Of a stretch of DNA of 46,377 nt, positions 1-7,324 are shown in pieces. The DNA is from an uncultured Ilumatobacter sp. (lineage in GTDB: Bacteria > Actinomycetota > Acidimicrobiia > Acidimicrobiales > Ilumatobacteraceae), in contig CALFRK010000039.1 in NCBI GenBank assembly GCA_937919625.1, positions 1-46,377 of the forward strand. Direction: 5' to 3'. A model generated the notes under the pieces. The model searched no databases. It was not told the origin of the DNA and saw nothing but the letters and a program-made list of their open reading frames with translations. Each line of letters starts with the position of its first letter. Positions within the stretch are counted from its first letter, which is position 1. Position numbers and translations under genes: made by a program.

Positions 1-1
1 G

Positions 2-31
2 TTGCTAACTAGCTAGCGCCGCGGATATGAT
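2..31 (+). promoter_or_regulatory. Probable promoter of the Fur-family gene (leaderless)
   Basis: TTGCTA (2-7) and TATGAT (26-31) are separated by 18 bases, a good -35/-10 pair. The -10 ends 6 bases before the ATG at 38, so the transcript would start at or next to the start codon with no Shine-Dalgarno sequence. The window edge cuts off anything further upstream, so a Fur/PerR operator cannot be judged. Confidence 0.6.
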
Positions 32-37
32 CGGGCC

Positions 38-454
38 ATGAAGTCGCCTCCCGAACTCGTGGATTCGTTCCGGGCTCGGGGTCTCAAGGTCACACCACAG
101 CGACAACTGCTGTTCCGCCTGTTGCACGACAACAAGCAGCATCCCACCGCCGACACGCTGTACGCCCAGGCGACCAACGAGATGCCAGGCATCTCACTGC
201 GCACCGTGTACCAAACGCTCACAGACCTCACCGCCATGGGCGAACTCGACCAGGTCTGCTTTGACTCGGGCCCTACTCATTTCGATCCCAACGTCACCGA
301 CCATCATCATGCGGTCTGTGATCTGTGTGGCGCCATCACCGACGTATACGTTGACGGCGCCGATCAGCTCGCGATCGATGGTCTCGCCGGGTTCCGACCC
401 GACTCGGCCTCGATCGTGTTCCACGGCTCGTGCGCCTCGTGCCCACGAACGTGA
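38..454 (+). CDS. Fur-family metalloregulator, probably PerR-type
   Basis: A 138-residue protein of normal Fur length. The N-terminal winged helix carries the recognition stretch around residues 50-60 (ISLRTVYQTL). A His-rich cluster at 89-91 is followed by Cys94-x2-Cys97, and Cys132-x2-Cys135 closes the protein, giving the four-Cys structural zinc site of the family. The regulatory metal site can be traced through His35, Asp83, His89/91 and Asp102. Asp rather than Glu at the last position resembles peroxide-sensing PerR more than iron-sensing Fur; that subtype call is inference. It lies 42 bases upstream of a rubrerythrin gene in the same direction, the classic target of PerR, so it probably represses that gene and perhaps the Fe-S/DUF3501 genes beyond until peroxide oxidises it. 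The ATG at 38 is supported by a -10 box 6 bases upstream. Confidence 0.88.
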   Translation: MKSPPELVDSFRARGLKVTPQRQLLFRLLHDNKQHPTADTLYAQATNEMPGISLRTVYQTLTDLTAMGELDQVCFDSGPTHFDPNVTDHHHAVCDLCGAITDVYVDGADQLAIDGLAGFRPDSASIVFHGSCASCPRT

Positions 455-496
455 TCAACTGTCCCAATCAGCAACACTCCAATGGAGGATCCACCA

Positions 497-922
497 ATGC
501 CCGATCTCAACGGCACGAAAACCCATGAGAACCTGAAGGAGGCGTTTGCCGGCGAGAGCCAGGCAAACCGCCGCTATCTGTGGTTCGCACAGAAGGCAGA
601 CATCGAGGGCTACCCCGATGCAGCCGCCCTGTTTCGCTCGGTCGCCGAAGGTGAAACCGGTCACGCTCACGGTCACCTCGACTACCTCGCCGAAGTTGGC
701 GACCCAGCCAGCGGCGAGCCGATCGGCGACACCGAGAACAACTTCAAGGCGTCGATCGCCGGCGAGACCTATGAGTACACCCAGATGTACCCAGGCTTCT
801 CGAAATCTGCCCGCGAAGAGGGGTTCGACGAGGTCGCCGAGTGGTTCGAGACCCTCGCCCGCGCCGAGAAGAGCCATGCCGGCCGGTTCCAGCAAGGCCT
901 CGACAGCCTCGACTCCATGTAA
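497..922 (+). CDS. Rubrerythrin (diiron domain only)
   Basis: A 141-residue ferritin-like diiron protein that reduces hydrogen peroxide in the cytoplasm. The two half-sites are visible: Glu20, then Glu53-x2-His56, then Glu90 and Glu93, then Glu124-x2-His127. The protein ends 14 residues later, so the C-terminal rubredoxin FeCys4 domain of classical rubrerythrin is missing, as in sulerythrin-type proteins. It would need an external electron donor, and the Fe-S protein downstream is a candidate. An in-frame ATG at 482 exists, but GGAGG at 484-488 sits 8 bases before the ATG at 497, so 497 is chosen. It probably shares a transcript with the Fur-family gene. Confidence 0.88.
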   Translation: MPDLNGTKTHENLKEAFAGESQANRRYLWFAQKADIEGYPDAAALFRSVAEGETGHAHGHLDYLAEVGDPASGEPIGDTENNFKASIAGETYEYTQMYPGFSKSAREEGFDEVAEWFETLARAEKSHAGRFQQGLDSLDSM

Positions 923-1193
923 CAACCGATCGGGCCGTCATGAGTCGACCTGGCCCCCGGCAACGTCGGTGGATTGGTCAGATCGGCTCGGCCCGATCAC
1001 CAGGCTTGCCCGCCGGCGTTCCACACGCCGGCGTTCGAGCAAGTTGTTCTGCGGGTTTGGCCGTGGTCACTTGTCCCTTCGGGGCGGGTGGCCCGGCCCA
1101 TCCAAACCAACCGCGTCACGTTCTGGTGAGAGTGCAGGTCGGACGACCTGCAACGCCGACCCGACGTGCCAACACTTGACTGGTCCCGAGGCG
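923..1193 (+). other. Intergenic region with three hairpins before the Fe-S gene
   Basis: This 271-base gap lies inside an otherwise tight cluster and no convincing gene is seen in it. Three inverted repeats are visible: TGGT-CA-GATCGG at 975-986 pairing with 993-1002; CGCCGGCG at 1011-1018 pairing with the same sequence at 1026-1033; and TGCAGGTCG at 1133-1141 pairing perfectly with 1144-1152. None has a T-tract, so they are not classical terminators. The last one lies 41 bases before the Fe-S gene start and could be an operator or an mRNA structure. Confidence 0.4.
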
Positions 1194-2495
1194 ATGACAA
1201 CAACGTACGACCCCAAGCATCCTAAGTACCTCGACGAGGCTGACGTCCGAGACGAACTGACTCGCGTGTACGACCTGTGTCACGGCTGTCGATTGTGCTT
1301 CAAGTTCTGCACCTCGTTTCCGTCGTTGTTCGAGATGGTCGACGCCCACGACGATCAGGACGCAGGTCGGCTCACACCCGCCCAACAAGACCGCGTCATC
1401 GACGAGTGTTTCCAGTGCAAGTTGTGCTACGTCAACTGCCCCTACATCCCGGCGCTACACGAATGGCAACTCGACTTTCCGCGTCTGATGCTGCGAGCGG
1501 AGGCGATGCGCTACAGCACCGGCCAGAAGCCGATCCGGCAGCGGATCACCACCCAAATGCTCAGCCGCACCGATCTGCTCGGAAAATCCGCCACGGTCGC
1601 CGCTCCAATCGCCAACAAGATGATCGGCGCACCGCAGGGCTCGATCGTGCGCAAGGCGATGGCAACGGTCACGGGCGTCTCGTCGGTGCGACTGCTTCCG
1701 CCTTACGCCAAGCAGCGTTTCTCGACCTGGTTCAAGAAGCGCACCAGTGCCGTGGCGGCCAAGCGGCAAGGCAAGGTCACCGTGTTTCCGACCTGCCTGG
1801 TCGAATACCAGGAGGTTCAGATCGGCAAAGACCTCGTTCAGGTCTATGAGCGCAACGGCATCGAGTGCTCCAACACCGAAGCCGGCTGCTGCGGAGCCCC
1901 CTGGCTGCACTCGGGCGACGTTGAGCAGTTCACCAAGGTCGCCGAGAAGAATGTCAAGATTCTCGCTGACGAGGTTCGCAAAGGCGGCGACATCGTCGTG
2001 CCTCAGCCGACGTGCGGCTATGTGCTCAAGAAGGACTACGTCGACTATGTCGGTGGCTCCGACGCCGATCTGGTCGCCGAGCACACATTCGACGCCGCCG
2101 AATACCTGATGAAGGTGCACAAGGCCGCCGACACCGAACTCGATACCAACTTCACCGGCACGGTGCCCGCGAAGATCACCTATCACACGGCCTGTCACCT
2201 GCGGGCCCAGAACATCGGGTTCAAGAGTCGTGACCTGATGAAGTTGACCGGCGCAAAAGTCACCCTCGTGCAGCAGTGCTCGGGCATCGACGGTATGTGG
2301 GGGTTGCGGGCCGAAAACGAAGACATCTCGATCCCGATCGCCAAAAAGCTGGCAGGCATGATCGAAAAGGCCGCCGGCGATGTAGTCACCGGCGACTGCA
2401 ATCTCGCCAACACGGCGATCGCCGAACAGACGGGCGCCACCCCCACCCATCCGATCCAGCTGATCGCCCGCGCCTACGGCATCCCCGAAACCTGA
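1194..2495 (+). CDS. (Fe-S)-binding oxidoreductase with CCG domains (GlpC/HdrD-like)
   Basis: A 433-residue protein. The N-terminus has two complete 4Fe-4S ferredoxin motifs, Cys29-x2-32-x2-35-x3-39 and Cys72-x2-75-x2-78-x3-Cys82-Pro. The C-terminal two thirds has CCG-type cysteine-rich segments, seen as EAGCCGAPW and later CSGIDGMWG. This is the layout of GlpC and of heterodisulfide-reductase-D-like electron-transfer proteins. The specific partner is not known from sequence. Its position between a rubrerythrin and a DUF3501 gene suggests it feeds electrons to the rubrerythrin; that is inference from synteny. The ATG at 1194 is chosen because the reading frame upstream overlaps rubrerythrin and is not protein-like. 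The stop codon falls in the left end of a 128-bp palindromic repeat. Confidence 0.85.
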   Translation: MTTTYDPKHPKYLDEADVRDELTRVYDLCHGCRLCFKFCTSFPSLFEMVDAHDDQDAGRLTPAQQDRVIDECFQCKLCYVNCPYIPALHEWQLDFPRLMLRAEAMRYSTGQKPIRQRITTQMLSRTDLLGKSATVAAPIANKMIGAPQGSIVRKAMATVTGVSSVRLLPPYAKQRFSTWFKKRTSAVAAKRQGKVTVFPTCLVEYQEVQIGKDLVQVYERNGIECSNTEAGCCGAPWLHSGDVEQFTKVAEKNVKILADEVRKGGDIVVPQPTCGYVLKKDYVDYVGGSDADLVAEHTFDAAEYLMKVHKAADTELDTNFTGTVPAKITYHTACHLRAQNIGFKSRDLMKLTGAKVTLVQQCSGIDGMWGLRAENEDISIPIAKKLAGMIEKAAGDVVTGDCNLANTAIAEQTGATPTHPIQLIARAYGIPET

Positions 2496-2621
2496 GTTGG
2501 CAGTTGTGCCAGGGGATTCAGCGGATAGGTCGCTTCGCTCCTTTTCATTCCGCACGAATCCCCCGTCACGATTGGTCGCAGTTCGCCTATCGGCTCACGC
2601 TCCAGGCACAACTTCCAACTC
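2494..2621 (+). repeat. 128-bp palindromic dispersed repeat, copy 1
   Basis: The sequence is near-identical (4 differences by eye, about 97%) to 38296-38423, with the same length and orientation. The ends are inverted repeats: GAGTTGGCAGTTGTGCC at 2494-2510 against GGCACAACTTCCAACTC at 2605-2621, one mismatch in 17. Pairing continues inward (AGCGGATAGG with CCTATCGGCT), so the unit can fold into a long hairpin. No transposase or conserved ORF is present. It lies between the Fe-S gene and the DUF3501 gene and contains the last two bases of the Fe-S stop codon. Confidence 0.9.
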
Positions 2622-2648
2622 TCATTGACCAAGGAAGAGATGAGTTCC

Positions 2649-3245
2649 ATGACGTCCTCTCGCAAGCTGACCCTCGACGACATCACCGACGTGCGCGCCT
2701 ACGAGCGCGAACGTGAAGGGTTCCGCACCAGCGTGATGGAGCTCAAACGCCGCCGCCGTGTGCACGTCGGCACCGTGATCACGTTCCTGTTCGAAACCCG
2801 CGACACGATCCGGTTTCAGGTTCAGGAGATGGCGCGCGTCGAAAAGCTGGTCACCGATGATCAGATCCAGATCGAACTCGACATCTACAACCCGATGATT
2901 CCCGAACCGGGCCAGGTAACGGCCACGATGTTCATCGAACTCACCTCGGAGGCGCAGATGCTGGAATGGCTTCCCAAGCTGGTCAACGTCGAACGGTCGG
3001 TGCTGCTTGTGCTGTCGAACGGAGACCAGGTACGAGCCGTGCTTGACCAGCAGCACGAGCAAGGCCTCACACGCGAGCAGGTCACAGCCGCTGTGCACTA
3101 CCTGCGTTGGAGCTTCACGCCCGAGCAGGTTGACGCCTTCCAGGCGGGATCTGTGCAGCTCCGAATCGATCATCCCGCCTATTCCGAGACGATCGAGCTG
3201 ACCGATCTGGCGAAGGCCGAGTTGGCGAGCGATCTGATCGGTTGA
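2649..3245 (+). CDS. DUF3501 family protein
   Basis: A 198-residue soluble protein that I recognise as DUF3501 by its opening (KLTLDDITDVRAYERER), the basic KRRRRVHVG segment and the FLFETRDTIRFQVQEM motif. No enzymatic function is established for the family to my knowledge. Members recur beside rubrerythrin and CCG-type Fe-S proteins, so a role in the same peroxide-defence electron chain is reasonable inference. In-frame starts exist at 2625 (TTG), 2640 and 2649. AGGAAGAG at 2632-2639 is best spaced (9 bases) for the ATG at 2649. The 128-bp repeat separates it from the preceding gene, and its right end lies just upstream of the ribosome binding site. Confidence 0.82.
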   Translation: MTSSRKLTLDDITDVRAYEREREGFRTSVMELKRRRRVHVGTVITFLFETRDTIRFQVQEMARVEKLVTDDQIQIELDIYNPMIPEPGQVTATMFIELTSEAQMLEWLPKLVNVERSVLLVLSNGDQVRAVLDQQHEQGLTREQVTAAVHYLRWSFTPEQVDAFQAGSVQLRIDHPAYSETIELTDLAKAELASDLIG

Positions 3246-3291
3246 GCGGCGGGCCTCGCGCCCTCGACATCAACTCGTTTTCAAGAACCGC

Positions 3292-3320
3292 TGGCATTTC
3301 TGCCGAAGGCGTTCTAGTCT
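3292..3320 (+). promoter_or_regulatory. Possible whiB promoter
   Basis: TGGCAT (3292-3297) and TAGTCT (3315-3320) have 17-base spacing. Unlike many genes here, the -10 lies 36 bases before the ATG and a GGGGGGA ribosome binding site precedes the start, so this message would have a short leader. The -35 is weak. Confidence 0.4.
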
Positions 3321-3356
3321 CCCAAATCGTAGGACAATACGCCCTGGGGGGACGAA

Positions 3357-3596
3357 ATGTCAGCACACGAACTGGAATGGAGAATGCTCGGGGCCTGCCA
3401 TGGCCTCAATGCTGGGCTGTTCTATCCGGACAACGATGAAGAGGCCGAGCTTGCCAAATCGGTTTGCGAAGGGTGTGTGGTCCAGCCGGTCTGCCTCGAT
3501 TTTGCGCTGACAAAACGCGAGAAAGTCGGTGTGTGGGGCGGTGCGACCGAGCGTGAGCGGCGCCGCATGTTGCGCCAACGCCGGCTCACGGCGTAA
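3357..3596 (+). CDS. WhiB-like Fe-S transcription factor
   Basis: A 79-residue protein with the four cluster-binding cysteines Cys14, Cys37-x2-Cys40 and Cys46, and the family turn motif Gly58-Val-Trp-Gly-Gly62, followed by an Arg-rich C-terminus typical of Wbl DNA contact. WhiB proteins hold an O2/NO-sensitive 4Fe-4S cluster and act with the primary sigma factor. The family is essentially confined to Actinomycetota and their phages and is the strongest taxonomic marker in the window. A G-rich ribosome binding site lies just upstream of the ATG. Which Wbl subclass it belongs to cannot be told by eye. Confidence 0.93.
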   Translation: MSAHELEWRMLGACHGLNAGLFYPDNDEEAELAKSVCEGCVVQPVCLDFALTKREKVGVWGGATERERRRMLRQRRLTA

Positions 3597-3619
3597 TCGT
3601 CGCTGTCTAGCCTGCCCGT

Positions 3620-3625
3620 TAGCCT
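3620..3625 (+). promoter_or_regulatory. -10 box for trpD (leaderless)
   Basis: TAGCCT ends 6 bases before the ATG at 3632. There is no Shine-Dalgarno sequence. This fits the recurrent TAGNNT pattern of the window. Confidence 0.5.
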
Positions 3626-3631
3626 CGCCGC

Positions 3632-4681
3632 ATGGACTCGATCGATGATCATGGTGGCTGGGCGGCGCTGCTGACGTTGCTGCTCGACCGCAACCATCTC
3701 ACCGCAGCCCAAGCGCGGGCCGCGATGACCACGATCCTGGCCGGCGACGCCACCCCGGCCCAGCTGATCGGTTTTGTCGTAGCGTTGCGCGCCAAGGGCG
3801 AGAGCGTAGAGGAATTGGCCGGCCTGCTCGACGCGGTGCTCGCCCATGCAGCGCTCGTGCCGCTCAGCGATGAACAGCGCGCGACTGCCGTCGACATCGT
3901 CGGCACCGGAGGTGATCACTCGCATTCGATCAATGTCTCGACGATGGCGGCCATCGTTACCGCCGCCGCCGGTGTACCGGTTTGCAAGCACGGTTCCAGG
4001 GGTGCTTCGTCAAAATGTGGCACGGCCGATGTGCTAGAGGAACTCGGGGTGGCGATCGAGCTCACGCCGGAAGGCGTCAAGCACTGCATCGACACGGCCG
4101 GCATGGGCTTTTGTTTCGCCCCAGCATTTCACCCGGCGTTCCGGTTCGCCGCCCCGTCACGACGCGAGATCGGCATCCCGACCGTATTCAACCTGCTCGG
4201 TCCGATGGCCAACCCTGGCCGCGTTCGCCGACAGGTGATCGGCGTTGCCAACGCGGCGTTTGCCGAGCGGATGGTCGAGACTCTGCGCACACACGGCTCC
4301 GTTCACGCATGGGTGGTACACGGGGGTGGCCTCGACGAACTGACCACCACCGGCGTCAGCCAGGTGATCGAGCTACGCGATGGCGAAATCGATCACTTCA
4401 CGGTCGACCCGGCCGAGCTCGGGCTGCCAGCCGCCCGCAACGCCGATCTGTCCGGGGGAGACCCGGCCGAGAACGCCGAAGTTGTTCGGCGGGTGTTCGG
4501 CGGCGAGTTCGGCCCACACCGCGACATCGTCGTGCTCAACGCCGGTGCCGGCCTGGTAGTCGGTGGCAAAGCAGTTTCATTGGCAGCCGGAGTCGCCCTG
4601 GCCTCCGATGCGATCGATCGTGGTGCCGCTGCGGAGACGCTACGCAAGCTCGTCGCGGCCTCGCAGGAAGCGGCGGCCTGA
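3632..4681 (+). CDS. trpD: Anthranilate phosphoribosyltransferase
   Basis: A 349-residue protein, standard for the family. It joins anthranilate and PRPP in the second step of tryptophan synthesis. The glycine-rich GTGGD at 91-95 (PRPP diphosphate binding), NVSTM at 101-105, KHG at 119-121 and GTADVLEELG at 130-139 are all present, as is the RREIG(I/V)RT-type loop, here as RREIGIPT. No other trp gene is adjacent; the next gene is thrB. The ATG at 3632 is supported by the -10 box 6 bases upstream. Confidence 0.95.
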   Translation: MDSIDDHGGWAALLTLLLDRNHLTAAQARAAMTTILAGDATPAQLIGFVVALRAKGESVEELAGLLDAVLAHAALVPLSDEQRATAVDIVGTGGDHSHSINVSTMAAIVTAAAGVPVCKHGSRGASSKCGTADVLEELGVAIELTPEGVKHCIDTAGMGFCFAPAFHPAFRFAAPSRREIGIPTVFNLLGPMANPGRVRRQVIGVANAAFAERMVETLRTHGSVHAWVVHGGGLDELTTTGVSQVIELRDGEIDHFTVDPAELGLPAARNADLSGGDPAENAEVVRRVFGGEFGPHRDIVVLNAGAGLVVGGKAVSLAAGVALASDAIDRGAAAETLRKLVAASQEAAA

Positions 4682-4688
4682 GCAAGAA

Positions 4689-5576
4689 ATGTCTGACACT
4701 ATGACAGATTGGGCGATTCGGGTACCGGCGTCGTCCGCCAATCTGGGTGCCGGCTTCGACGTGCTCGGAATGGCTCTTGCGCTGCACGCCGAGGTCGGGT
4801 GCGGTGAGCCGCCTGGCGGCGCCCAAATCGCCGACCAGCACCATCCCGCTCGGATTTCTTTCGAGCGACTTGGCGGCCACGGGCCGTTGTGGATTCGGTC
4901 AACGATCCCAATCGGTCGCGGTCTCGGCTTCAGTGGAGCAGTGCGGGTCGGAGGTGCAGCCGCCGCCATTGTGCAACGCAACGGGCCCAACGCGATCGAG
5001 CACGACGAGGGTCTGAGCGAGGTGTTGGCGATCGCCACCGAACTCGAACGACATGCCGACAACGCGGCGGCCTCGTTGTACGGCGGACTCGTGGTCGCCG
5101 CCGCCGACACTGTGACCAGAGTGCCGATGGCGTTCGATCCAGCCGTGGTGGTGTGGGTGCCAAGCGCCAGCACCTCGACCGACCACTCTCGATCTACCCT
5201 GGCCGATCAGGTCAGCCTGTCGGACGCAGTGTTCAATCTTGGTCGTGTTGCAATGTTCGTGGCGGCTTGTGCCAACGGTGATGCCTCGGCGCTGCGGGAA
5301 GCGACGCGGGACCGACTGCACCAGAACGTGCGTCTCGAACAGGTTCCCCAATCGGCGTCAGCCATGGAGCTCGGGCTCGAGGCGGGAGCGTGGGCGAGCT
5401 GGCTTTCAGGCAGCGGACCGACCGTTGCCATGTTTTGCGAGTCCAACCGCGCCGCCGAGATCGCTGCACGTTTGCCGTCGACGGGCCACACCAAGCTTCT
5501 ACGAATCGACCATCAAGGCGCCACCGTGACGGGCATCGCCGACCAGACCGAACCGGTGGAACCAGCGAGCCTCTGA
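4689..5576 (+). CDS. thrB: Homoserine kinase (GHMP family)
   Basis: A 295-residue GHMP kinase. The N-terminal substrate motif PASSANLGAGFDVLGMAL (from Pro14) is the ThrB form, and the ATP-binding glycine loop PIGRGLGFSGA lies at 74-84. A C-terminal GSGPTV motif completes the fold. It phosphorylates L-homoserine for threonine synthesis. It starts 7 bases after the trpD stop; a second ATG four codons later (4701) is possible. Its 3' end overlaps the convergent exonuclease-UvrC gene by 64 bases, which is unusually long. Other GHMP kinases are possible but the first motif favours ThrB. Confidence 0.85.
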   Translation: MSDTMTDWAIRVPASSANLGAGFDVLGMALALHAEVGCGEPPGGAQIADQHHPARISFERLGGHGPLWIRSTIPIGRGLGFSGAVRVGGAAAAIVQRNGPNAIEHDEGLSEVLAIATELERHADNAAASLYGGLVVAAADTVTRVPMAFDPAVVVWVPSASTSTDHSRSTLADQVSLSDAVFNLGRVAMFVAACANGDASALREATRDRLHQNVRLEQVPQSASAMELGLEAGAWASWLSGSGPTVAMFCESNRAAEIAARLPSTGHTKLLRIDHQGATVTGIADQTEPVEPASL

Positions 5577-7240
5577 GCCCAGTGATTAGCGAGCTGTGGC
5601 AGATCGTCACTGGCGGCAATCGGAAAGTTCCACTGGCCCGAGCACTCGACCACCTCGATCCGGAGGGCGTGCTTGTCGAAGTACTTCGCCAGACACAGTG
5701 CCTCGTCGATCTGCCGGCGACCAACCGGCTGCCCATCGCAGGGAGCATCGGGCGGCTCGACCGGAAGCGCACGCCCGAGCTCGCCCGATGTCGAGGTGTC
5801 GATCAATCGACCGCTTTCGATCACCCAGGTTGTGTCGCCACGTCGCACAACACAGCATTCGGCGGCGCGCAGCGCGGCGACGAGTTGGTGGCGACGAATC
5901 GCGGTGAGCAGCGCCGACAACCGGTCGCGAACCATCGCCGCTTGCTCGAATCGTTGAACGGCCGCGAGCTGGCTCATGCGGCTGGTCAACTGCTCGGTGA
6001 TCAGCGCTGGATCGCCGGCGAAGGCCCGCACCGCAGCATTGACGGCAGCGTCGTAGCGGCCTCGATCGGCATCGCCGGCGCACGGGCATTCGCTGACCCC
6101 GAGTTGGGCGGCACTACACGGCGCAGCGGCTGCTGGCGGCTGATAGTTGGCGCCGAGACGCGTCGAGCAGCGGCGGAGTGGCAACACTGACTGCAGCGCC
6201 TCGACGACGAGATTGGCCATCGTGCGAGACGGCAGCGGCCCCAGGTGGATCCCCTTGGCCGACGGTTCTTTCACGACGGCGAGTCGTGGCCATGCCGACT
6301 CGACGTCGAGCCGGACGAAGCAGTACTTGTCGGCCCGGGTGCCCGCCCGGTTGTAGCGCGGCAGCAGGCGTGCGATCAGGCGTGTCTCGATGATCTCGGC
6401 AGACAACGGGTCGGGCAGCTCGAGGTGGCGGACGTGCTGCATCTCGCGCAGCATCGGCCCGATCCGACGCCGGTCTTCGCGGCCGAAGTAGCTACGCACG
6501 CGTTGGCGCAGGTTGGTTGCCTTTCCGACATACAGCACCTCATCACGGTTGCCGCAGAACATGTAGACGCCGGGCGAGCGAGGGAGTGAAGTAGTCATCG
6601 TGAGCTTTCGGGCTTGCGGGTGGCCGGCCAGCTTGGCGAGCGTGCTCAGGTCGTCGAGGCCGAGCACCCCCATGCCCGAGGCGCGCTCGATCAAGAGATG
6701 CAGAAGGTCGGTGGTGGCGAGTGCGTCGTCGAGTGCGCGGTGGTTTGGGGCGTGGTCAAGCCGCAGCCGCGACGCCAACGTAGACAGCTTGCAGTTGGGC
6801 ACCTCGTCGCGGAGCAACCGGCGGGCGAGTGCCACCGTGTCGACGACGGCCGGGCGGTACTCATTGCGGTTGTCACGAGCGAGGGCGGCGCGCACGAAGC
6901 CAAGATCGAATGCCGCGTTGTGGGCGACGAACACAGCATCGCCGAGGAAGTCCATCAGCGAGCCGAGCACGGTTTCAATTCGTGGAGCATTGCGCACGAC
7001 GGCGTCGGTGAGCCCGGTCAAAACCGTGATTTGGGGTGGTATCGCACGCCCCGGATTGACCAGCGTGTGGAAAGTGCCGAGGCACTCGCCGCGGCGCACC
7101 TTGACGACGCCGATCTCTGTGATCATGTCGTCGTTACGACTACTCCCGGTGGTTTCGAGATCGAGTACGCAGAAGGTGACCTCCCGTAGTGGCGTACCAA
7201 GATCGTCGAAGCTTCGCTGTCCCAACATCAGTGCTGACAT
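5513..7240 (-). CDS. DEDD 3'-5' exonuclease fused to UvrC-like GIY-YIG nuclease
   Basis: A 575-residue protein. Residues 20-180 form a DnaQ-type proofreading exonuclease with Asp27-x-Glu29 (DLETTG), Asp112 (HNAAFD) and His167-x4-Asp172. A GIY-YIG nuclease follows from about 220 (GVY 224-226, YVG 237-239, Arg247), then a UvrC-like central region and a UVR-type helix (QRFEQAAMVRDRL). The UvrC C-terminal endonuclease and HhH domains are missing, so it resembles the Cho-like half of UvrC joined to an exonuclease, an architecture known in actinobacteria. It probably trims or incises damaged DNA. I chose the ATG at 7240 rather than 7318 because two LexA boxes and a promoter lie between them. Confidence 0.85.
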   Translation of the reverse strand: MSALMLGQRSFDDLGTPLREVTFCVLDLETTGSSRNDDMITEIGVVKVRRGECLGTFHTLVNPGRAIPPQITVLTGLTDAVVRNAPRIETVLGSLMDFLGDAVFVAHNAAFDLGFVRAALARDNRNEYRPAVVDTVALARRLLRDEVPNCKLSTLASRLRLDHAPNHRALDDALATTDLLHLLIERASGMGVLGLDDLSTLAKLAGHPQARKLTMTTSLPRSPGVYMFCGNRDEVLYVGKATNLRQRVRSYFGREDRRRIGPMLREMQHVRHLELPDPLSAEIIETRLIARLLPRYNRAGTRADKYCFVRLDVESAWPRLAVVKEPSAKGIHLGPLPSRTMANLVVEALQSVLPLRRCSTRLGANYQPPAAAAPCSAAQLGVSECPCAGDADRGRYDAAVNAAVRAFAGDPALITEQLTSRMSQLAAVQRFEQAAMVRDRLSALLTAIRRHQLVAALRAAECCVVRRGDTTWVIESGRLIDTSTSGELGRALPVEPPDAPCDGQPVGRRQIDEALCLAKYFDKHALRIEVVECSGQWNFPIAASDDLPQLANHWAQRLAGSTGSVWSAMPVTVAP

Positions 7241-7247
7241 GTTGACG

Positions 7248-7276
7248 ATGCAAGCACGAACATGTGTTCGCGTCAA
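7248..7276 (-). promoter_or_regulatory. Promoter of the exonuclease-UvrC gene, overlapped by LexA box
   Basis: On the minus strand TTGACG (7276-7271) and TTGCAT (7253-7248) are 17 bases apart, and the -10 ends 7 bases before the ATG at 7240. The spacer contains the whole of LexA box 1, so repressor binding would block RNA polymerase directly. Confidence 0.6.
7257..7270. promoter_or_regulatory. LexA (SOS) box 1
   Basis: CGAACATGTGTTCG matches the Gram-positive/actinobacterial SOS consensus GAAC-N4-GTTC with both flanking bases. It sits in the promoter spacer of the exonuclease-UvrC gene. Confidence 0.8.
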
Positions 7277-7289
7277 GAACATGTGTTCG
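7276..7289. promoter_or_regulatory. LexA (SOS) box 2
   Basis: AGAACATGTGTTCG is a second match to GAAC-N4-GTTC, sharing the same central ATGT as box 1. Box centres are 19 bases apart, close to two helical turns. It lies between the two divergent genes and may affect both. Confidence 0.78.
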
Positions 7290-7312
7290 AATCGCACAGT
7301 TTGGCGACCGGA

Positions 7313-7318
7313 TACCAT
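7313..7318 (+). promoter_or_regulatory. -10 box for the NYN-domain gene (leaderless)
   Basis: TACCAT ends 6 bases before the ATG at 7325. LexA box 2 lies about 24 bases further upstream, at the edge of the expected -35 region. Confidence 0.4.
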
Positions 7319-7324
7319 GAATAG

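Noticed and set aside
1011-1033. Terminator after the rubrerythrin gene
   Set aside because: The CGCCGGCG hairpin has no following T-run and the sequence is also a direct repeat, so it is only noted as structure.
1455-2555. 366-codon minus-strand frame opposite the Fe-S gene, and the matching start peptide in the 38357 minus frame
   Set aside because: Both begin inside the 128-bp repeat, so the shared N-terminal peptide comes from the repeat and not from a protein family.
2494-2621. Intrinsic terminator or riboswitch for the DUF3501 gene
   Set aside because: A near-identical copy occurs at an unrelated locus and there is no T-tract, so a dispersed element explains it better.
7238-7318. ATG at 7318 as the start of the exonuclease-UvrC gene
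   Set aside because: It would place the promoter and both LexA boxes inside the coding sequence; the extra residues are not family-like.
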